Origin: Streptomyces sp. F001
GTDB taxonomy: Bacteria > Actinomycetota > Actinomycetes > Streptomycetales > Streptomycetaceae
Assembly: GCF_004187715.1 (NCBI RefSeq)
Contig: NZ_QZWF01000013.1
Location: 91,627-155,626 of the forward strand
DNA length: 64,000 nt
Direction of reading: 5' to 3'
This document shows positions 50,390-57,692 of this stretch, in pieces. The position numbers were made by a program, and so were the translations under genes. Each line of letters opens with the position of its first letter. The first letter of the stretch is position 1. Under the pieces are notes generated by a model. The model saw only the letters and a list, made by a program, of their open reading frames with translations, ran no database searches and was not told where the DNA came from.

Positions 50390-52657
50390 ATGGGGAACGG
50401 AGAAACACGGGTGCGGGGACTCGCCGCCCGGGCAGGCGGCTGGAGCGCCCGGCACCGATGGGCGGCCGTCGGAATCTGGGTGCTGTTCGTCGTCCTGGCG
50501 ATGGGGCTCGGTTCGGCGGCGGGCCGGGTCGACGTCAAGGACAGCGACCAGCTGAAAGGCGAAACACACACCGCCGCCAAGATCGTCGAGGACGCCGGGA
50601 TCGACGAGCCGGCCAGTGAGACGGTCCTGATCCAGGCGAAGGACGGCTCGCTCACGGCCACGGACAGCGAGTTCCGGGCCGCCGTCACCGCGGTCGTCCA
50701 GGCAGTCGAGGGCACCGGCAAGGTCACGGACGTGACGTCGCCGTACGACACACAGACGATCTCGAAGGACGGCCGCAGCGCGCTGGTGCAGTTCGACATG
50801 CGCGGCGAGGCGGACACCGCGGGCGAGCGCGTGGAGCCCGTGCTGAAGGCTGTCGAGGACGTCCAGAAGGACCACGAGTCGCTGCGGATCGAGGAGATCG
50901 GCGGCGCGAGCATGATGAAGACGTTCGACGACGCGTTCGGGGACGACTTCCAGAAGGCCGAGTACTCCGCGGTGCCGGTGGCCCTCGGCATTCTGCTCAT
51001 CGCCTTCGGCGCGCTTGTGGCGGCGCTGCTGCCGGTGCTGCTGGCGATCACCGCGATCATGGCGACGATGGGCCTGATGGGCGTCGTCAGCCATGTGATG
51101 CCCATGAGCGAGACCGCGAACTCCGTGATGCTGCTGGTCGGTCTGGCCGTCGGTGTCGACTACTGCCTGTTCTACCTGCGCCGGGAGCGCGAGGAGCGGG
51201 AGGCCGGCCAGGACGCGCAGACCGCCCTCAGGGTCGCCGCCGCCACCAGTGGCCGGGCGATCATCGTCTCCGGTGTCACGGTGTGCGTGGCGATGGCCGG
51301 CATGCTGTTCACCGGGCTCGCCGAGTTCGAGGCGATGGGCCTGGCGTCGCTGATGGTCGTGGCGGTCGCCATGGTCGGGTCCGTCACCGTCCTGCCCGCC
51401 CTCCTTTCGCTGCTGGGCGGGCGGGTCGAGAAGGGCAAGGTCCCCTTCCTGCACCCGGAGAGCCGGCTCCGTCGCAAGCGGGGGCGCGGCAACCGTGAGA
51501 GCCGGTTCTGGACGGCCGTGCTCAAGGGTGTGCTCGCCCGGCCCGTCCTCTCGGTCGTCGTCGCGACCGGCGCACTGCTCGCCGTCGCGGCTCCCGCGGT
51601 CGGCATGAAGACGCAGAACCTCACGCTGGACCAGGAGTTCGGCGACTCCCTGCCCATCGTGGCGACGTACAACCGCGTCAACGAGGCTTTCCCGGGCGGT
51701 GCCGAGCCGGCCGAGGTGGTCGTCAAGGCCGACGACATCAACGCTGACGAGGTGACGTCCGCACTCGCCGACTTCCGTGAGCGGGCGGTCAGTTCGGGTG
51801 CCTCGCGCGGACCGGTGGAGATCAAGCTGCACGACGACATGAACGTCGCCTTCGTATACGTCCCGCTGGTCGGCGGCTCCGACCTCGACAAGGCGGGCGC
51901 GAGCCTGGAGAAGCTGCGCGACGAGGTACGGCCGGCCACGCTCGGCAAGGTCGACGGCGTCGAGGCGCCGATCACCGGCCAGGTCGCCGGCTCGCAGGAC
52001 TTCAACGACCAACTGGGCGGAGCCGTCGTCCCGGTCTTCGCGTTCGTCGTGGTCTTCGCCTTCGTGCTGATGCTGCTGTCGTTCCGCTCGCTCACCGTCG
52101 CGATCACCTCGATCGTGCTGAACCTGCTGTCGGTGGGTGCGGCGTACGGCATCCTGGTCGCCGTCTTCCAGCACGGCTGGGGTGCCTCGCTGGTGGGCGC
52201 GGAGGGCGTCGGCGCCATCGTCAGCTGGCTGCCGCTGTTCCTGTTCGTGATCCTGTTCGGCCTGTCGATGGACTACCACGTGTTCGTGGTCTCGCGGATC
52301 CGCGAGGCGCGGCTGCGCGGCCGCAGCACGAAGGACGCGATCCAGCACGGAGTGGTCACCACGGCCGGGGTCGTCACCAGCGCCGCGGTCATCATGGTCG
52401 CCGTGTTCGCGATCTTCGGGACGCTGTCCATGCAGTCCATGAAGCAGATGGGCGTGGGCCTGGCGGCCGCGGTGCTGATCGACGCGACGATCATCCGCGG
52501 TGTGCTGCTGCCGGCGGTGATGGCGCTGCTCGGTGAGCGCAACTGGTACCTGCCGAAGTGGCTGCACCGGCTGCCGGACCTCACGCACGACGAGTCCACC
52601 GAGGCGGTGGCGCAACCGCAGCCGCCGGCGGTGGAGGGGGAGCGGATGGGGGTCTGA
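50390..52657 (+). CDS. MMPL/RND-family membrane exporter
   Basis: This 755-residue transporter has the duplicated MMPL layout: a first helix near residue 20-40 (WAAVGIWVLFVVLAMGLGSA), an extracytoplasmic loop to about 185, five helices to about 335, a cytoplasmic linker, a helix near 385, a second loop and five C-terminal helices. NSVMLLVGLAVGVDYCLFYL and LFVILFGLSMDYHVFVVSRI are the paired GxxxDY motifs that carry the proton-relay Asp residues. It probably exports lipids, antibiotics or siderophores. GAGGGGGCAG precedes the ATG. A bidirectional terminator follows. Confidence 0.92.
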   Translation: MGNGETRVRGLAARAGGWSARHRWAAVGIWVLFVVLAMGLGSAAGRVDVKDSDQLKGETHTAAKIVEDAGIDEPASETVLIQAKDGSLTATDSEFRAAVTAVVQAVEGTGKVTDVTSPYDTQTISKDGRSALVQFDMRGEADTAGERVEPVLKAVEDVQKDHESLRIEEIGGASMMKTFDDAFGDDFQKAEYSAVPVALGILLIAFGALVAALLPVLLAITAIMATMGLMGVVSHVMPMSETANSVMLLVGLAVGVDYCLFYLRREREEREAGQDAQTALRVAAATSGRAIIVSGVTVCVAMAGMLFTGLAEFEAMGLASLMVVAVAMVGSVTVLPALLSLLGGRVEKGKVPFLHPESRLRRKRGRGNRESRFWTAVLKGVLARPVLSVVVATGALLAVAAPAVGMKTQNLTLDQEFGDSLPIVATYNRVNEAFPGGAEPAEVVVKADDINADEVTSALADFRERAVSSGASRGPVEIKLHDDMNVAFVYVPLVGGSDLDKAGASLEKLRDEVRPATLGKVDGVEAPITGQVAGSQDFNDQLGGAVVPVFAFVVVFAFVLMLLSFRSLTVAITSIVLNLLSVGAAYGILVAVFQHGWGASLVGAEGVGAIVSWLPLFLFVILFGLSMDYHVFVVSRIREARLRGRSTKDAIQHGVVTTAGVVTSAAVIMVAVFAIFGTLSMQSMKQMGVGLAAAVLIDATIIRGVLLPAVMALLGERNWYLPKWLHRLPDLTHDESTEAVAQPQPPAVEGERMGV

Positions 52658-52671
52658 CCCTGCCCCCTTGC

Positions 52672-52716
52672 ACTGAGGGCCCGTTGGTTCCCCTGGGGAA
52701 CCAACGGGCCCTCAGT
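52672..52716. terminator. Perfect 22-bp bidirectional terminator hairpin
   Basis: The 45-bp sequence is a perfect palindrome around one central T, with arms ACTGAGGGCCCGTTGG... and their complement, AGTT/TGTG-type short T stretches on the plus side. It lies 15 bp after the MMPL stop and 9 bp before the stop of the convergent glycosyltransferase gene, so it can end both transcripts. Confidence 0.9.
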
Positions 52717-52724
52717 TGTGCCTG

Positions 52725-53909
52725 TTATTTCCGGAGTTCGGCCTCGATGAGGTCGGCGGCCCGCTGCGTACCGCCCTCCTTCGCCATCTCCGCCTGGAGG
52801 TCCGTCAGCCGGCGGGCCACCTCCGGGTCGTCGACGAGCGCAAGGGCCGCCTCGCGCAGGGTTTCCGCGGTGGCCTGCTCCGCCGGGACGTGGCGGGCGA
52901 CACCGAGCGCCTGCAGCATGTCCGCGTTGCCGAACTGGTCGACGGCCTGCGGTACGGCGATCATCGGAGTGGCCGTGGCCATGCCCTCCTGGCTGCCGCC
53001 CGCACCGGCGTGCGTGACGAACAGGTCGGCCTCCTTGAGGATCGCCAGCTGCGGGACCCAGGAGCGTACGTCGACATTCTCGGGTACGTCCCCCAGCTCG
53101 GCCGGGTCCACGTGCTTGCCGATCTGGAGCACCAGGTGCCAGCCCGGCAGCTCACCGAACGCCTTGATGCACTCCCGGTAGAAGTCGGGCTGCTTGGTGA
53201 AGGCCGACCCGAGCGAGACGAGCACGACCTTCTCGGCGTCGGCGGGCCGCTGCCAGTCGCCCTCCGCGCTGCGGTCGCCCTGGCAGGCGCCGACGAAGGT
53301 GTGCACGGACTCGTCGACCCGGTCGGCGTTGGGCTGCAGCGTCTTGGGGATCAGGACGAGGGAACGGGCCGGGCGGCCGGCGAACGGATCGGGATGCTGG
53401 GTGATCCCGTTCTCCTCCAGCCAGCTCTGGAAACGGGCGTAGTAGGCCCGGCCGCGCTCGGTCTTCTTCGGCTCCTCCCACATCGGCTCGGCGACCTCCT
53501 CCTCGTAGCCGTCCCAGGCGACCAGGTTCGGTGAAAGGGAGATCGCGGGCACGCCCCAGCGGTGGGCGAGGACCCGGGCCGGGTAGGAGGCGATGTCGTG
53601 CAGGACGAGGTCCGGCTCGTCGCCCTCGTACGCCTCGATCAGCTGCGGCAGTGCCTGGATGGCGTCGTCGAGGAAGGGCTCGACGTTGTCCAGCAGCGTG
53701 GTGCCCCACGCCTCCGGGTCGTCGTCGGGCGAGGGCAGCGTCGAGTTCCAGAGCTTCACCTCGGCACCGGTCTCGGCGACCTTCTCCGCGAACACCGGGG
53801 GGATCGCATACGTCACCCGATGCCCGCGCGCGACGAGCTCGCGGATCACCTCGAGGCTCGGGTTCACGTGGCCGTGGGCGGCGATGGAGAACATGGCGAT
53901 ATGGGTCAT
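52725..53909 (-). CDS. mgt: Macrolide glycosyltransferase (OleD/Mgt type)
   Basis: This 394-residue family-1 glycosyltransferase inactivates macrolides by adding glucose at the desosamine 2'-OH. The N-terminal MFSIAAHGHVNPSLEVIREL contains the catalytic His of OleD-like enzymes; the donor-binding block SWVPQLAILKEADLFVTHAG plus GSQEGMATATPMIAVPQAVD is complete. ATG 53909 gives the family-typical start; an in-frame ATG at 53921 is possible. Its start lies 44 bp after the stop of the erm gene on the same strand. The erm-mgt order is that of the lrm-mgt pair known from S. lividans, so macrolide and lincosamide resistance is expected. Confidence 0.92.
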   Translation of the reverse strand: MTHIAMFSIAAHGHVNPSLEVIRELVARGHRVTYAIPPVFAEKVAETGAEVKLWNSTLPSPDDDPEAWGTTLLDNVEPFLDDAIQALPQLIEAYEGDEPDLVLHDIASYPARVLAHRWGVPAISLSPNLVAWDGYEEEVAEPMWEEPKKTERGRAYYARFQSWLEENGITQHPDPFAGRPARSLVLIPKTLQPNADRVDESVHTFVGACQGDRSAEGDWQRPADAEKVVLVSLGSAFTKQPDFYRECIKAFGELPGWHLVLQIGKHVDPAELGDVPENVDVRSWVPQLAILKEADLFVTHAGAGGSQEGMATATPMIAVPQAVDQFGNADMLQALGVARHVPAEQATAETLREAALALVDDPEVARRLTDLQAEMAKEGGTQRAADLIEAELRK

Positions 53910-53953
53910 GGTCAGGACCATAGGCGAGACGATACGTCTCGTGCAACCTGGTT

Positions 53954-54733
53954 TCACGGGGCCAGCACCTCGTGCAGCCTCAGCCACGCCCCCGGCGGCA
54001 CCTCGCCGACGAGGACCCCTGGGTCAAGGCGCGCCACGCGGTACGCCGCGTCGACCCGCCGCCCCGGGTGGGCCCGGCGCAGCGACGCGTGCAGCGAGCC
54101 GCCGACTCCGGAGAAGCCCAGCTCGACCAGGCGCCGCCAGCTGTCGTGGGTGCCGGCGTCGAGCAGTGGGGTGCGGCGCCGCTCGATCCGTACGATCCCG
54201 GCGTCCACGCGTGGCACGGGCCGGAAACTGTGCCGCCCGACCCGGCCGACCAGCCGCCACTCGTGCCACGGCCAGGTCAGGATCGTCAGCCGGGTCCAGC
54301 TTCCGTAGTCGCCGGTGCGTTTGCGGGCGTACTCGAGCTGGGTGAGGAGCGTGGCGTCGGTGAGAGCGGGTGCCCGCAGGCACCAGTCGACGATGGCGGC
54401 GGTGCGGGAGAAGGGGACGTTGCCTGCGACGGAGAAGGGAGTGCGCGGGGGACGTGCGGTGAGGAAGTCGTCGCCGATGATGCGGACGTGGGATGTGTCC
54501 GAGAAGCGGGCTCGCAGGGCGGGGACGAGTCGTGGGTCGATCTCGTACGCGTGCAGTTCGCGGCAGCGCGGCGCGAGCAGCTCGGTCAACGCGCCTTTTC
54601 CCGCGCCGACTTCGAGCAGCAGAGGGCTCTCTTTGCGGCGCGGGACGGCGAGTTGGGCGAGGCGCGCGGCGGCGGCGCGGTCGGTGAGGAAGTTCTGCGA
54701 GAGCGCGCGGGAAACGCGGGTGGGGCGGCCCAT
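53954..54733 (-). CDS. ermO: 23S rRNA adenine N6-methyltransferase (Erm O/Lrm type)
   Basis: This 259-residue methyltransferase modifies A2058 of 23S rRNA, giving macrolide/lincosamide resistance. RALSQNFLTDRAAAARLAQL holds the QNF motif, LLLEVGAGKGALTELLA motif I, LHAYEIDPRLVPALRA motif II, IIGDDFLTA motif III and SVAGNVPFSRTAAIVDW the catalytic N-[IVL]-P-[YF] motif. The likely mono-methylating O-type is inferred from overall similarity and the mgt partner. AAGGACC lies 9 bases before the ATG. A leader ORF and hairpins upstream indicate attenuation control. Confidence 0.92.
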   Translation of the reverse strand: MGRPTRVSRALSQNFLTDRAAAARLAQLAVPRRKESPLLLEVGAGKGALTELLAPRCRELHAYEIDPRLVPALRARFSDTSHVRIIGDDFLTARPPRTPFSVAGNVPFSRTAAIVDWCLRAPALTDATLLTQLEYARKRTGDYGSWTRLTILTWPWHEWRLVGRVGRHSFRPVPRVDAGIVRIERRRTPLLDAGTHDSWRRLVELGFSGVGGSLHASLRRAHPGRRVDAAYRVARLDPGVLVGEVPPGAWLRLHEVLAP

Positions 54734-54747
54734 GGCCTGCGGTCCTT

Positions 54748-54794
54748 GTCTTCCGTGACGGGAAACGGGCAGACGAAGGCCCCGACCGGAAGAC
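54748..54794 (-). promoter_or_regulatory. Inverted repeat in the erm leader near the ribosome site
   Basis: On the minus strand GTCTTCCG and CGGAAGAC (8-bp perfect arms) flank a 31-base loop, and the second arm ends directly before the AAGGACC ribosome site of erm. Such a stem could hide or expose the start region depending on ribosome position in the upstream leader ORF. Confidence 0.5.
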
Positions 54795-54826
54795 GAAGAA
54801 ATGGAGGAGTCGCCAACGCGCGGGCG

Positions 54827-54937
54827 TCAGCGCGTGTTGCTCCCCGGGCCGGTCAGGGCACCGGAGCCGCGGCGCATCCGGATGGAGTACGTGCAGCCCC
54901 GGCCGTGACCGGAGATGAAGATCGCATGGGGTCCCAC
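54827..54937 (-). CDS. Candidate leaderless leader peptide controlling erm
   Basis: A 36-residue ORF begins with GTG and reads MGPHAIFISGHGRG, ending GPGSNTR, 93 bp before the erm start. AIFIS near the N-terminus resembles the IFVIS stalling segment of the ErmC leader (known to arrest ribosomes with erythromycin). The promoter boxes just upstream place the transcription start on the GTG itself, so translation would begin without a ribosome-binding site. The sequence features are seen; drug-induced stalling is inferred. Confidence 0.6.
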   Translation of the reverse strand: MGPHAIFISGHGRGCTYSIRMRRGSGALTGPGSNTR

Positions 54938-54944
54938 GTACGGC

Positions 54945-54974
54945 ACGCTAGGCGGGCCGGGATGGGGCGGGCAA
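54945..54974 (-). promoter_or_regulatory. Promoter of the erm leader transcript
   Basis: Read on the minus strand, TTGCCC (54969-54974) and TAGCGT (54945-54950) are separated by 18 bases. The -10 ends 7 bases before the GTG of the leader ORF, the distance expected for a leaderless mRNA in Streptomyces. Confidence 0.6.
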
Positions 54975-55073
54975 CGGATTTTCCGCGGGACGGCCCCCAC
55001 GCCGTCCGACCTGTGGGAATGCGACACTGGCGGGCGGTGGGGATCAGGACAGCCGGGGACACGGAGGCGGACG

Positions 55074-55937
55074 ATGGACGAGGCACGGGCGCGGGACGTA
55101 CTGGTCGCGGCGGGGGTACTGCCCGGTCCGGCGCCGGACGTGCGGCTGCTCGCCCTGGGCGAGAACGCGGTGTTCGCCGCCGGTGACCTGGTCGTCAAGG
55201 TGGGCCGTGCCGCGGAGCTTTTCGACCGGGCGCGGCGCGAACTGGACATCGCGGTGTGGCTGGCCGAGGCGGGCGTACCGGCGGTGCGGGCGGCCGAACC
55301 CGAGGCGCTGCTGGTGGAGGGGCACCCGGTGACCGTGTGGCACCGGCTGCCCGATCCGGTACGGCCCGCCGAGCCACAGGACCTGGCCGAACTGCTACGG
55401 GTCGTGCACGCCCTGCCCACGCCCTCCTTCGAGCTGCCGCCCCGCGAGCTGCTGGGCGGTGTGGAGCGCTGGCTGCGGCTGGCGGGCGACGCGATCGATC
55501 CGGCGGACGCGGCGTATCTGCGTGAGCGGCGGGACGGGTTCGCGGCGGCCGCGGGTGGGCTGCCGCCTCATCTGCCGCCGGGGCCCATTCACGGGGACGC
55601 GCTCCCCCGGAACGTCCATGTCGGACCCGACGGTCCTGCCCTGGTCGACCTGGAGACCTTCTCCGCCGATCTGCGTGAGCACGATCTGGTGGTCATGGTG
55701 CTTTCCCGTGACCGGTACGGGGTGCCTGCGGCGGCTTATGACTCGTTTGTCGAGGCATATGGCTGGGATGTGCGGGAGTGGGAGGGGTGTTCGGTGCTGC
55801 GTGGCGCACGAGAGACGGCCAGTTGTGCGTGGGTGGCTCAGCATGCGCCCAGCAATCCGAAGGCGTTGGTCGAGTTTCGGCGGCGGGTGGCTTCGTTGCG
55901 GGAGGGGGACGAGACGGTGCGGTGGTATTCGTTCTGA
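55074..55937 (+). CDS. Aminoglycoside-phosphotransferase-family protein
   Basis: This 287-residue protein has the APH kinase-like fold: LGENAVFAAGDLVVKVGRAA with the ATP-binding Lys, GPIHGDALPRNVHVGPDG with an intact HGDxxxxN block and ALVDLETFSADLREHDLVV with the metal-binding Asp. CGGAGGCGG precedes the ATG at 55074; the frame is open further upstream through the erm control region, but that part is not coding. Its promoter region overlaps the divergent erm leader. Substrate unknown; some members phosphorylate antibiotics, others choline or sugars. Confidence 0.82.
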   Translation: MDEARARDVLVAAGVLPGPAPDVRLLALGENAVFAAGDLVVKVGRAAELFDRARRELDIAVWLAEAGVPAVRAAEPEALLVEGHPVTVWHRLPDPVRPAEPQDLAELLRVVHALPTPSFELPPRELLGGVERWLRLAGDAIDPADAAYLRERRDGFAAAAGGLPPHLPPGPIHGDALPRNVHVGPDGPALVDLETFSADLREHDLVVMVLSRDRYGVPAAAYDSFVEAYGWDVREWEGCSVLRGARETASCAWVAQHAPSNPKALVEFRRRVASLREGDETVRWYSF

Positions 55938-55946
55938 GCGGTCGGC

Positions 55947-57644
55947 TCAGCTGGGGTTGGCGAGTTGCTGGGCCCGGTCGGTCAGCTCGGTCTTCCTGAT
56001 CTTTCCGGTCGCCGTCATCGGGAACTCGTGCACGACCTCCACCAGTGGCACCTTGTAGGGCGCCATGTTCTCGCTCGCCCAGGCGCGCAGGGCCGATGCA
56101 TCCGTGGCGGTGCCCGGGCGAAGCCGGACGAACGCGACCGGGACCTGGCCCCTGGCGGTGTCATCGGCCGGGACCACGGCGGCCGTGTGCACGTCCGGGT
56201 GGCGGCCCAGGAGCATCTCGACCTCGGCCGGGAACACGCTCATGCCCTTGACCTTGATCATGTCCTTGTCGCGGCCGAGGTAGTGCAGGCAGCCGTCCTC
56301 GTCGATCCGGCCGTTGTCGCCGGTGTGCAACCAGCCGTCGCGCAACTGCTTCGCGGTCGCCTCGGGCTTGTTCCAGTAGCCGGTCATCACCGAGGGACTG
56401 CGGACGACGATCTCTCCGGCCTCGCCGATCTCCACCGGCTCACCGGTTTCGAAGGACACCACCGCGATATCCGTTCCGGGTACGGGCACGCCGCAGAAGA
56501 CCGGCTCCGCCTTCAGGTCCCGGTCGTCCTCGACCATGCCGTAGGGCGTCGCGTCGAATGTGTGCGTCTCGGTCATCCCGTAGGCGGCCTCCCGCAGCAG
56601 CGAGTCGGCACCCACGGTCTGCGCCCACCGGTGCCGGATCTCGGGAGTGAGCTTGCGGATGAAGGACATGGCCATCGGGTCGGTGAGCGAGCTCAGGTCG
56701 AAGGACGAGAGATCGGGCTGGTCGAGGAGTTCCAGGTAGTTCTCCACCGTGCCGACCATCGTCGACACCCGGTGGGTGTGGATGGCGCGGAGCACCTTCG
56801 CCGGGTCCCAGCGTGCCATGAGCACCGAAGTGCCGCCGAGGACCAGGGGGTTGAGAATCCCGAGGTTCTCGCCGGCGATCCAGAAGACCGGGATGTAGCA
56901 GAGCCCGACGTATCCGCTGTCGGCATTCCTCCGGGTGGCCCCCGCGCTGCTGGCGGCGGTGTAGATCATGTGCCGCTGGGTGTGCATGCAGCCCTTCGGC
57001 AGCCCGGTCGTACCGCCGGTGTAGTTGAGCGCGGCCAGGGCGTCGAGGTCGGTCGGCGGTCCGTCGACGGGGTCGTGTGCCACGGCCTGCGCCCAGCGGT
57101 GCACCGAAGCCCCCTCGGGGACCGCGGGTCGGGACTGCCCGGGTGCGCCGGACATCTCGGTGGGCGAGGTGACGAGGACCTCCCGAACCGCGGTCTGCCG
57201 GCGGACCGATTCGAGCAGCGGCAGTAGCGTGTCGAAGGTGACCACGACCTCGGCGCCGCTGTCGTCCAGCTCGTAGGCGAGCTCGGTGCTCCGGAACATC
57301 GGGTTCACCGGCACGTGCACCGCGCCGAGGCGCAAGATGGCGAGCATGACGACGATGAACTGCGGGCTGTTGGACAGGTGGACGGCGACGCGATCGCCGG
57401 CCGTCACGCCCACCGAGTCGAGCCACCCGGCGACCCGCCGAATCAGGTCGTCGAGTTCGCGGTAGGTGACGGTGCGCTCCTCGAAGACGATCGCCGGGCG
57501 GTCCGGACAGCGCACTGCCCAGTGCGCGACATGCTCGGGCAGGGAGATCTCGCCGAGCGGGTAGACGACCTCGGACGGCGTGCCGTGCGGGCGGACCCTG
57601 ACCTGACGGGCTCGCAGATCTTCCAGGTGTTCCTCGATTTTCAT
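55947..57644 (-). CDS. Acyl-CoA synthetase (AMP-forming)
   Basis: This 565-residue ANL-superfamily ligase has the P-loop LNYTGGTTGLPKGCMHTQ, the AYGMTETHTFDA A5 motif, DGWLHTGDNGRIDEDGCLHY and the C-terminal Lys in MTATGKIRKTEL. It activates a carboxylic acid to its CoA thioester. It lies 48 bp after the single-chain acyl-CoA carboxylase gene on the same strand, so the pair would activate and then carboxylate an acyl group. The fatty or aromatic acid is not identifiable from sequence. Confidence 0.92.
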   Translation of the reverse strand: MKIEEHLEDLRARQVRVRPHGTPSEVVYPLGEISLPEHVAHWAVRCPDRPAIVFEERTVTYRELDDLIRRVAGWLDSVGVTAGDRVAVHLSNSPQFIVVMLAILRLGAVHVPVNPMFRSTELAYELDDSGAEVVVTFDTLLPLLESVRRQTAVREVLVTSPTEMSGAPGQSRPAVPEGASVHRWAQAVAHDPVDGPPTDLDALAALNYTGGTTGLPKGCMHTQRHMIYTAASSAGATRRNADSGYVGLCYIPVFWIAGENLGILNPLVLGGTSVLMARWDPAKVLRAIHTHRVSTMVGTVENYLELLDQPDLSSFDLSSLTDPMAMSFIRKLTPEIRHRWAQTVGADSLLREAAYGMTETHTFDATPYGMVEDDRDLKAEPVFCGVPVPGTDIAVVSFETGEPVEIGEAGEIVVRSPSVMTGYWNKPEATAKQLRDGWLHTGDNGRIDEDGCLHYLGRDKDMIKVKGMSVFPAEVEMLLGRHPDVHTAAVVPADDTARGQVPVAFVRLRPGTATDASALRAWASENMAPYKVPLVEVVHEFPMTATGKIRKTELTDRAQQLANPS

Positions 57645-57692
57645 GCCTGCTCCTCCTTGAGCGAGAACATCGAGCAGTCGGTCGGCGGACCG

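Noticed and set aside
54915..55073. N-terminal extension of the phosphotransferase from an ATG at 54915
   Set aside because: The extra 53 residues are unlike the family and would be antisense to the erm promoter and leader; ATG 55074 has a good ribosome site.
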